Source: Wolbachia endosymbiont (group A) of Pogonocherus hispidulus
GTDB taxonomy: Bacteria; Pseudomonadota; Alphaproteobacteria; Rickettsiales; Anaplasmataceae
DNA length: 64,000 nt
Assembly (NCBI RefSeq): GCF_964028195.1
Contig: NZ_OZ034750.1
Coordinates: 868,001-932,000 of the forward strand
Direction: 5' to 3'
The notes beneath the pieces were generated by a model. It worked only from the letters and a program-made list of their open reading frames with translations, was not told where the DNA came from and did not search any database. Of this stretch, positions 57,951-64,000 are shown one piece after another. Numbering within the stretch: position 1 is the first letter of the stretch; every line of letters begins with the position of its first letter. The position numbers were made by a program, and so were the translations under genes.

Positions 57951-58374
57951 GAAGGTATTCAGTTATCTTCATCTGTGCAGATTAAACAGCAAGAAAACAA
58001 CGTAGTTGGCGTCTTATTTTTAATTTTTTGCACTATGTGCACCTTATGTCTTCACAATACTTCTAGGTTTTTACCTATATAAGCTGAAACGCGCTTATAA
58101 GTCGTTTAAGACAGTATAGTACGCCAATTTGCAGGATTAGAGAGTGACAACTAGCTAACACGGGATTTCTTTGCCTTTTTTTCTGCTTAGTAAATTTCTT
58201 AAACACTTGCGGTGTAGGTTAGTTGCAAGTTAAAAGCAGCTAAATCGCTCTTAATCAAGCGTTTTAGAATAAAAAAAACGCCGATATTTTAGTACATAGT
58301 AAATAGCCAACCACCACGGGGCTTCTTTTGCCTTTTTTTTCATTTGGTAAATTTCTTAAATATTTATGGCTAAA
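57951..58374 (+). ncRNA. Candidate non-coding RNA / 460-bp repeat, copy 2
   Basis: This is the second copy of the unit at 21694-22119. The first half has diverged by scattered substitutions while the 3' half, for example TGCGGTGTAGGTTAGTTGC, is almost unchanged. The different divergence along the unit suggests a functional constraint on the 3' part or recent conversion. No open frame is shared with copy 1. The strand is taken from the promoter. Confidence 0.45.
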
Positions 58375-58375
58375 C

Positions 58376-58640
58376 GACAATCGTCATCCCGCTGCTTGTT
58401 ATAAGCTCGTCATCCCGCTACTTGTTAGCGGGATCTAGAGATACCGCGAATGAATCGCGGTATGACGGTTCGCGGTGGCATGATCTCGTCATCCCGCTAC
58501 TTGTTAGCGGCTAAGAGATACCGTGGCGGTATGACGTAGGACTGCTGTCATTCCAGTGCTCCTTTTTTTGTCATCCCAGTGCGTGACACTGGGATCTAGC
58601 CTTTATTATTTGGTTAAAATTAAGTCTTCTGGATCCCAGT
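58376..58640. repeat. Palindromic repeats between copy 2 unit and serine recombinase
   Basis: Three CATCCCGCTACTTGTTAGCGGG-type hairpins, a CGCGAATGAATCGCGG hairpin and a GTGCGTGACACTGGGATC module follow each other. The last module runs into the coding end of the recombinase. Confidence 0.85.
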
Positions 58641-60239
58641 GTCTGTACAACTAGTACAACATTGCATAATTCTATTATGGCTATTTTGATCAAAATTTGC
58701 AAGACTTTTTATGCGGAATACTATATACAAGTGATTGTGATTGATTTCAATTTGATGAATCAACATTCTAATAATATTTTGTTTAGTCTGCCAATCCACT
58801 TGATCAAGCTTTGATTCAACACTTGAGGAAAAGTTTTTCAAGCTATCTGTAACAAGGCTCAATTCTTGTTGTAATTTCTCTTGATCAAGTACTTTTTCTT
58901 TTTCCTCCTCAATTTCTTTCAAATGCTGTTTCATTGTTGTAATTCTTGGCTCAAATTCTTCTTGGCTTATAAACCCTTTGGCATAGCTATCAATAAATTT
59001 TTTGATACTTAATCTTAGCTTACTTTCTTGCTTTTCACGTGTTTGATTATGTAAAGGTTTTTTGCTCTCTGACAATCTGCGTTGATATTCATTTGCAATC
59101 CTATCTGGCTCTTTTAATATACTCTTAACTTCTTCCCATATAACTGTATCGAGTACATCAGTACGTATTGATTTATTGTCACATACTCTGTTGCCATTAA
59201 ACCTGGAGCCAGAACACCGGTAGTAAGAATAACGTTGATTTCTACTATATGCACCACAATAAGTATATTGGCAGCGCTGACATACTGTTAAACTCCGCAA
59301 CAAAAACGTTTCTTTTCTTTCCCGTACTCTTGCTCTTTGTCTATTTTCAGTTAGCTGTACTTGCACTGAATCAAATAAATTATCACTGATTATTTTTGGC
59401 ACTGAAACATAAATCCAGTTCTCTTTATCATTACTAAAATGACCATTTTTGAGTTTACCACAAGTTCCTTTTTTTGATTTCCTTACTTGTGGCTTCGAGC
59501 ATGCCTTAGTTTTACCATAAGCTGCTCGTCCTATATAAGCAGGATTTCTTAACATTTTCCAGATAGTACTTCTTTTCCAACGTTCTTTTCCTGTTTGTGT
59601 TATTACCGGTATCTCACTAAGTCTACGTACAACTTCATTGATGCTTACTCTTTCTTGACCAACCCAATTAAATATTTTGTGCACTACATCTGCTTCTTCT
59701 TGATTAATTTCAAACTGAGCACTTCCTTCACCTACATGTTTTGCTATGTAGCGATAACCATAAGGTGCATTACTCATTACGCTTATACGGCCAGTTTTAG
59801 CTGCATGGAGTTTTCCTCTGCGATTACGTTCCATAATCTTTGCACGTTCATACTCTGCTACTAATCCTTGAATTCCTAAAAACATATTAGATTCTGGGTT
59901 ATCCTCAAATTTATGATTTAAGAAAATAACCTCTGACCCTGCTTTTCTAAACTCTTCGAGTAAGAGCGCTTGGTATGCAGATTTACGTGATAGCCGATCA
60001 GGTGAATGAATATATATCTTATCAATCCTACCTTCTGCTACTCTATCACGTAAATTTTCTAAGCCAGGACGTTCTAAGTTTGATCCACTGTAGCCATTAT
60101 CAACAAACCTGTGCTCATCTAATAACTCATGTCCATCACTACCAATGCGACGCTCCAACTCTACAATCTGACTCTCTATTGTATTCTCCTGTGCCTGTTG
60201 TCTTGATGAAACTCTTGCATACAAGCTTACCGTTACCAT
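58620..60239 (-). CDS. Large serine recombinase, phage-WO integrase type
   Basis: The 539-residue protein has an N-terminal resolvase domain with the nucleophilic serine in SLYARVSSRQQ near residue 10, FVDNGYSGSNLERPGL near 47 and YIHSPDRLSRK near 77. A recombinase domain with SRISVMSNAPYGYRY follows (written from about residue 150), then a zinc-ribbon (CQRCQYTYC...YYRCSG...VCDN near 325-355) and a long coiled-coil. Such enzymes integrate phage WO. The last residues DTGIQKT and the stop are encoded by palindromic repeat, so the natural C-terminus may have been changed. It implies a phage attachment site close by. Confidence 0.9.
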   Translation of the reverse strand: MVTVSLYARVSSRQQAQENTIESQIVELERRIGSDGHELLDEHRFVDNGYSGSNLERPGLENLRDRVAEGRIDKIYIHSPDRLSRKSAYQALLLEEFRKAGSEVIFLNHKFEDNPESNMFLGIQGLVAEYERAKIMERNRRGKLHAAKTGRISVMSNAPYGYRYIAKHVGEGSAQFEINQEEADVVHKIFNWVGQERVSINEVVRRLSEIPVITQTGKERWKRSTIWKMLRNPAYIGRAAYGKTKACSKPQVRKSKKGTCGKLKNGHFSNDKENWIYVSVPKIISDNLFDSVQVQLTENRQRARVRERKETFLLRSLTVCQRCQYTYCGAYSRNQRYSYYRCSGSRFNGNRVCDNKSIRTDVLDTVIWEEVKSILKEPDRIANEYQRRLSESKKPLHNQTREKQESKLRLSIKKFIDSYAKGFISQEEFEPRITTMKQHLKEIEEEKEKVLDQEKLQQELSLVTDSLKNFSSSVESKLDQVDWQTKQNIIRMLIHQIEINHNHLYIVFRIKSLANFDQNSHNRIMQCCTSCTDTGIQKT

Positions 60240-60357
60240 TTTCTTCTACCTCCTTTATTTTATATTTCAATAATTGTTCATAAGCATTTGCCAAATATGT
60301 ACCCGCCAATCTGTGAGGTTCATAACGGCAATAAATAGTTAAATCCCCTTTTTGCAT
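60139..60357 (-). CDS. Small ORF overlapping the recombinase start
   Basis: The 72-residue frame opens MQKGDLTIYCRYEPHRLAGTY and a KIKEVEENGNG linker, then overlaps the recombinase start by about 100 bases in another frame. The first 40 residues look like a real, conserved-type protein; the overlapping end is more likely neutral. It may be a small recombinase accessory (directionality) protein, but this is only a guess from position. Confidence 0.45.
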   Translation of the reverse strand: MQKGDLTIYCRYEPHRLAGTYLANAYEQLLKYKIKEVEENGNGKLVCKSFIKTTGTGEYNRESDCRVGASHW

Positions 60358-60504
60358 GTTTTTCTTCCTGTGAATTTTTTTATAGGTTAGGAGACTTCTA
60401 TTAAACTAAACCAATGCACACCTTATTTAAGAAAGCTATCTAGTTTACACAAATTCTCCCTAATTAAATATACAAGATTTGAAAAAATTATGTCCAAAAA
60501 ATCT

Positions 60505-60532
60505 TTGCTTGAATTGTCATATTATGTATAAT
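60505..60532 (+). promoter_or_regulatory. Putative promoter of the unknown two-gene cassette
   Basis: TTGCTT at 60505-60510 and TATAAT at 60527-60532 with 16 bases between. The ATG of the gene follows at 60552, 19 bases behind the -10 box, so the leader is very short. Confidence 0.5.
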
Positions 60533-60551
60533 ATAGCTTATTTTATGTAAT

Positions 60552-61748
60552 ATGAATGTTCATCCAAGCCATGAATTTTGGGAAAGCGATTTAGAAGTTC
60601 CTGTTAACCTTTTATTAGATCGTTTTCAGGATTCTAATATACGTCAATCTTGGTTAGATTCCCTTTCTGGTAAACAACTGAGCATCATTTTTCAGCATTG
60701 CTTTAAAAATCATTTAAATGGACACCTTTTTCAGGACGGAGATTATGACGATAGATCCACTCAACAAAAACGTAAGATACTTACCGGTTACTCTGACTCT
60801 CTTTTTAACTATTATCTCATTAGCCACTTTGATCGTACAAAACTTGAAGCTACAGTTAGTGAAGTAGCAAGATTTGCCCTCACTCAAGAGTTAATGAGAT
60901 CGTACCTGATAAAAAATAATACTAAGTATGATAAAAGATCCTTATTGTTTTTACTGTTTCACATAAATTGTGAACTTCTAAAATCTGTCTATCACTTTGA
61001 TAAAGTACAAAAGAAAGGTTTCGTATCATTTGCTCTACAGAAATCACCAAGACAAATAAATACTTCATTTAAGGAATTTATGTCACAAGAAGCCGTAGAG
61101 CAGATACTTAAGGATGATGACCAGTTGCAGGGTTTTTTCCATCATCAAGATCGGATATATATGTTTGTACGTCGAGGAAGTGACATGGATTTACTGCTTA
61201 ATTCAAACAAAGTTGTTCATGGTCATAAACCTGAGTGGATGATTTTAGATTTTTTGCTTGATGGTACAAAGGTTAATCTCTGTGCTAAAAATACTAATAA
61301 AGCTGTGGAAATAGCAAATAGCATTGTAAGTTGCTATTTCGACTGCGAATGTACTTTTGTAAATATACAAGATAAGAACTTTCCACTACAAGTGCATAAA
61401 TTTCTTCAAGCATGTATAGAGGGTTCTGACCCTAATATTTGTATATTTGAGTTAAATTTTAAGTCAGATTATTTTAAAAATAGTAATACATATCTTACTT
61501 TGAGTGTAAAGCCGTATGATCCTATTGCACCAGAATTACATATTTTAAAGCCATCTGTTGGCAATATACTACAATCTATTCAATCAGCTAAAGTAATGTT
61601 CCAAAACAAAAAGGTAACATTTTCTTTCAAAATAAGTGGGGAAGTTTATTATTCAGAGCATCCACTCAATAAAAAAGAAAGAGAGGACCTGAAGAAACAT
61701 ATGGAACAATCTTATGGTCTTAAAATCCTTTCACGAGCAAATTGCTGA
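60552..61748 (+). CDS. Unknown protein of recombinase-linked cassette, gene 1
   Basis: The 398-residue product has no domain I recognise and no signal or membrane segment. Its first part (to about 150) is helical with FWESDLEVPVNLLLDRF and a KLEATVSEVARFALTQEL helix. The second part alternates strands (RIYMFVRRGSDMDLLLNS; MILDFLLDGTKVNLCAKN; LTLSVKPYDPIAPEL), suggesting a beta-rich C-terminal domain. It is divergent from the recombinase and overlaps the next gene by 35 bases, so the two form a unit. Its base composition resembles the rest of the window. The position beside a WO-type integrase suggests phage cargo such as a defence or toxin module; that is inference only. Confidence 0.7.
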   Translation: MNVHPSHEFWESDLEVPVNLLLDRFQDSNIRQSWLDSLSGKQLSIIFQHCFKNHLNGHLFQDGDYDDRSTQQKRKILTGYSDSLFNYYLISHFDRTKLEATVSEVARFALTQELMRSYLIKNNTKYDKRSLLFLLFHINCELLKSVYHFDKVQKKGFVSFALQKSPRQINTSFKEFMSQEAVEQILKDDDQLQGFFHHQDRIYMFVRRGSDMDLLLNSNKVVHGHKPEWMILDFLLDGTKVNLCAKNTNKAVEIANSIVSCYFDCECTFVNIQDKNFPLQVHKFLQACIEGSDPNICIFELNFKSDYFKNSNTYLTLSVKPYDPIAPELHILKPSVGNILQSIQSAKVMFQNKKVTFSFKISGEVYYSEHPLNKKEREDLKKHMEQSYGLKILSRANC

Positions 61749-62400
61749 TCTTTTAAGTTCAAATAGTTCTTGGGTTAATCCAAGTCAAAATCACATTAAA
61801 GCAGCAAGATACTTATTTGATCTTGGATTGATAAAAATGCAAGAAAGGTACTATATTGTTTGCTCTCGTGAAGAAGATCATCTTGATTGGCCAAATGTAA
61901 TTGATCCAAGTTGTAGCAATGAGATTTTTATTAATCCAGACTTTGATGAAGCATGTGATGATGCTATTTGTGAAAACTGTTCTCGTCATATTTTGCCTAA
62001 TACTTATAAAAAACAGAGATTTCATCTCTTATCCATATACTTAAATATAGAGAAAATCATAAACTGGTTTGAAACAAAGTTGAATGATTCAAGACTTATG
62101 TGGGAAAAAGTAGAAAAAGGAGTTTATTATATTTGTAATCAAGGTCGCATTGTAAATCTAATAATCCTTGATTTTTGTACTGATGCGATATTTTTAACTA
62201 TAGATAAACTTAGAGTCCATCCGACAGTTCTCATCACTCTAAAAAAAGATATACCTAATCTATTGTTGAGCCTATATGTAGTGCCAATGGTAGAACTGTT
62301 TTGTCAGCTTAAGACTTTAACTGAGATATTTCAAGAGGCAGCTAAAAGAGCAGTTGTGTTAAAAGTCAATAGAAAAATGAAAAATATCAAAGAAATTTAG
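61714..62400 (+). CDS. Unknown protein of recombinase-linked cassette, gene 2
   Basis: The 228-residue product begins with a winged-helix-like segment (residues 1-45, FHEQIADLLSSN...NHIKAARYLFDLGLI), then a cysteine group CSNEIF...ACDDAICENC near 68-90 that could bind zinc, and a C-terminal alpha/beta part with IVNLIILDFCTDAIFLTIDKLRV. It starts within gene 1 in another frame, with no ribosome binding site of its own other than sequence inside gene 1, so translation is probably coupled. I do not recognise the family. Two convergent hairpin arms follow 65 bases after the stop. Confidence 0.7.
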   Translation: MVLKSFHEQIADLLSSNSSWVNPSQNHIKAARYLFDLGLIKMQERYYIVCSREEDHLDWPNVIDPSCSNEIFINPDFDEACDDAICENCSRHILPNTYKKQRFHLLSIYLNIEKIINWFETKLNDSRLMWEKVEKGVYYICNQGRIVNLIILDFCTDAIFLTIDKLRVHPTVLITLKKDIPNLLLSLYVVPMVELFCQLKTLTEIFQEAAKRAVVLKVNRKMKNIKEI

Positions 62401-62464
62401 CCCGTTAAATATAATGTGCTCTTCAATGTATTTTTACATAATATAAGCTATAACTCTTAATTGA

Positions 62465-62519
62465 TGTAGCTGTGTATAAGTACTTATAGTTTATGTGGGC
62501 GTACTTATCCACAGCTACA
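62465..62519. terminator. Strong hairpin between convergent genes
   Basis: TGTAGCTGTGTATAAGTAC at 62465-62483 pairs with GTACTTATCCACAGCTACA at 62501-62519 (18 of 19 positions). The loop is 17 bases. It stands between the end of the unknown cassette and the end of the IS110 transposase and touches the transposase stop, so it may be a shared terminator or an end structure of IS110. The absence of a U-run is the weak point. Confidence 0.55.
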
Positions 62520-63491
62520 CTAACTTACTAGAGAAGTAGACTTAGGGCTATATTCCTCAGTGAACACTCTACCGTCTCTTACCAAGGAGTTAGCAAGTAA
62601 AAGTAACTTTCTCATAGCAGCGGTAGAAGCAACTTTATATGGTTTTTTATATTGATTATACAACCTATCAAAAAAAGTTTTTATGTAAGAATTCCATTCC
62701 CGCGCACTAAGAATACACATATACAAAACTGTTCTAATTTGTGACCTACCGCCTTGAATACACCTTTTTCCTTTACTAAAACCACTGTCTCGATTAAAAG
62801 GTGCAACCCCGGCAAGGCTGGATATTTGCTTTTCTTGAAGCGTCCCTAGTTCTGGTAGATAACAAATCATAGTAATAGCTGTGATTTTACTTGCACCTGG
62901 TATACTAGTTATTGATATGTATTTTCTTTTAAGCTCTTGACTTTGATCAATCAACTCCATCATCTCATCTTCTAAGGCTTGGATTTGATTTTGTAAAATG
63001 GCAAGTAGCTCTTCCATTTGTTTTATTATGGATATATCAGTTACCTGGTAAGCTTGGGTTTTTTGTATTTTTGCTATTTCTACAAGTTGATTTCTACGAG
63101 ATAGCTTTTGCCTCAAACAATCAACATTACTAACTTTTAAAGGAGTAACACGCATATCTGTATTATTAATATAACGTGAGATGATACTACAGTCTATTTT
63201 ATCGGTTTTAGTAGCAACGCCAAGGCTTTTTGCATAATCTCTAACCCATCTAGGTTGAATAACATATACCTCAAAACCATTGCTTAGTAAAGTATAGGCA
63301 CATAATTTTTCATATCCACCTGTTGCTTCAAGACCAACTTTGCTTACATTATGCAAACGTAAAAAGTCGAGTATTTGATCAATAGCTTGCACGTTATTTT
63401 CAAATACTTTATGATATCCAAGTGGATGGATATGAATATCAAGTTTAGCTTTGCTAACATCAATGCCAGCAATAATATTTGATGAATTCAT
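62520..63491 (-). CDS. IS110-family transposase
   Basis: The ATG at 63491 follows GGAGG by 4 bases and is preferred over an upstream frame extension to 63518. The 323-residue enzyme has the DEDD catalytic domain: GIDVSKAKLDIHIH, VGLEATGGYEKLC, and KTDKIDCSIISRYI. The C-terminal Tnp_20 domain has SITSIPGASKITA and GVAPFNRDSGFSKGKRCIQGGRSQIR, which carries the conserved serine. IS110 enzymes are guided by a bridge RNA encoded in the element. The reading frame is intact. Confidence 0.95.
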   Translation of the reverse strand: MNSSNIIAGIDVSKAKLDIHIHPLGYHKVFENNVQAIDQILDFLRLHNVSKVGLEATGGYEKLCAYTLLSNGFEVYVIQPRWVRDYAKSLGVATKTDKIDCSIISRYINNTDMRVTPLKVSNVDCLRQKLSRRNQLVEIAKIQKTQAYQVTDISIIKQMEELLAILQNQIQALEDEMMELIDQSQELKRKYISITSIPGASKITAITMICYLPELGTLQEKQISSLAGVAPFNRDSGFSKGKRCIQGGRSQIRTVLYMCILSAREWNSYIKTFFDRLYNQYKKPYKVASTAAMRKLLLLANSLVRDGRVFTEEYSPKSTSLVS

Positions 63492-63660
63492 AATTCCTCC
63501 GTAAATGTTGATAAACAATATATACTGTATTTTCCACCCTTATATACGAGTCTAAAAACTCAATCAGTTGTTCGGAACTTCAGTATAAACCAGAGAAGAA
63601 AACCTTGCTATACTACGGTCCTTATGACCAAGACTGGACACGGTTCCTCTTCTCTGTATG
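63492..63660 (-). ncRNA. Candidate IS110 bridge RNA region
   Basis: The leader of the IS110 transposase is about 170 bases without a gene. On the minus strand AGAGAAGAGGAACC at 63654 and GGTTTTCTTCTCT near 63591 form an outer stem, with inner stem GGTC/GACC around ATAAG. Family knowledge: IS110-group elements encode a structured bridge RNA in the 5' non-coding end with a target loop and a donor loop. The precise ends and loops cannot be set by eye. Confidence 0.4.
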
Positions 63661-63712
63661 TCTTTACATTACTACTTTGTAGTACTTATAAAAACCTATT
63701 TTTAACATATAA

Positions 63713-64000
63713 GGAGTACCAGAGGTAGTAGAAAATACTTCTTTGCAAGTTTTACCAGCTTCGTATATTTCGCTTAAACGTATTGAACCAATTGTACCAA
63801 CAAAGCTTTTGGAGTTACAGGTAGTTAAAGGTATGGTATATGTTAATAGTATTGAAGTTATAAATAAAAAAGCTGCATCATGTCTTAATATTTTTCGAAT
63901 ATTATTTAGGCAATTTTTATATGACTGTGAGAAAGAATTACCACCTGAAAAACATACACTTCTCAATATTAATCAGTTAGAAAAACTCTTGGGACTTAGT
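63713..64000 (+). CDS. Unknown protein, truncated at 5' end and by window edge
   Basis: The frame is open for 96 codons from the stop at 63710-63712 to the end of the window. It has no ATG before 63833; a TTG at 63743 is possible. The sequence VEVINKKAASCLNIF is not present as such, but the visible part reads NSIEVINKKAASCLNIFRI, then EKELPPEKHTLLNINQLEKLLGLS, the last part looking like a helix-turn-helix start. Lack of a start directly behind the IS110 suggests that IS110 insertion removed the beginning of this gene. It could be the third gene of the recombinase-linked cassette. Confidence 0.5.

Noticed and set aside
63664..63966. Minus-strand open frame of 100 codons near the window end
   Set aside because: It is antisense to a frame that is open to the window edge and has more protein-like composition; a choice in favour of the plus strand, not proof.

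Overview
The window is a chromosomal segment of a Wolbachia-type alphaproteobacterial endosymbiont (Rickettsiales, Anaplasmataceae). The evidence is AT-rich sequence, single-copy housekeeping genes scattered outside large operons, ankyrin-repeat and coiled-coil proteins, many broken insertion sequences, a phage-WO-like large serine recombinase, and dozens of short palindromic repeats between genes and inside some genes. It looks like an arthropod-type Wolbachia; the exact strain cannot be named from sequence alone.

Layout. 1-2.9 kb: ispE tail, an Mth938-like protein, znuB, a 62-aa protein and holA. 3-5.9 kb: a Fic protein, then a broken IS903-type element inside palindromic repeats. 5.9-7.5 kb: dapB and pstB. 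7.5-20 kb is accessory: an IS66 remnant, a truncated membrane protein, two coiled-coil/membrane proteins flanking valS (which carries an in-frame palindromic insertion), a broken IS66 element, and a split nuclease-like / NB-ARC / ankyrin gene. 20-31.7 kb: gatB, a 1.4-kb non-coding repeat region, ruvX, ruvC, coxC, two TenA-like genes, metK, tRNA-Ile, rpmA, rplU, a small outer-membrane protein, glmU and pheS. 31.8-45.7 kb: a 586-aa membrane protein, ribE, a CvpA-like gene, uvrC, glyS, glyQ, a membrane protein, hemB, a pRiA4b-ORF3-like gene, nuoH and nuoG. 45.8-49.8 kb is a nest of mobile DNA: an IS4 element, an ORF-less inverted group II intron remnant, a coiled-coil pseudogene fragment and an intact group II intron. 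49.8-57.9 kb: ftsW, ubiE, lipA, rpmB, a DUF721 gene, an intact IS903-type element, iscX, tRNA-Leu, rpsD and tkt (also with a palindromic insertion). 57.9-64 kb: a second copy of a 460-bp promoter-bearing non-coding repeat, then a WO-like island with a large serine recombinase, two overlapping unknown genes, an IS110 element and an unknown gene running off the end.

How the parts relate. The housekeeping genes cover translation (valS, pheS, glyQS, gatB, ribosomal proteins), respiration (coxC, nuoG, nuoH), DNA repair and recombination (ruvC, ruvX, uvrC), cofactors (hemB, ribE, lipA, ubiE, metK), and envelope or division (dapB, glmU, ftsW). The accessory layer is dominated by palindromic repeats, which serve as landing sites for IS903-type elements and apparently for a group II intron, and which are also translated inside valS, tkt, the 586-aa protein and the tail of the recombinase. 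IS66 ends have truncated two unrelated genes and given them the same C-terminal tail. The most interesting unexplained items are the duplicated non-coding repeat with a consensus sigma-70 promoter, the split NLR-like gene, and the unknown gene cassette beside the recombinase.
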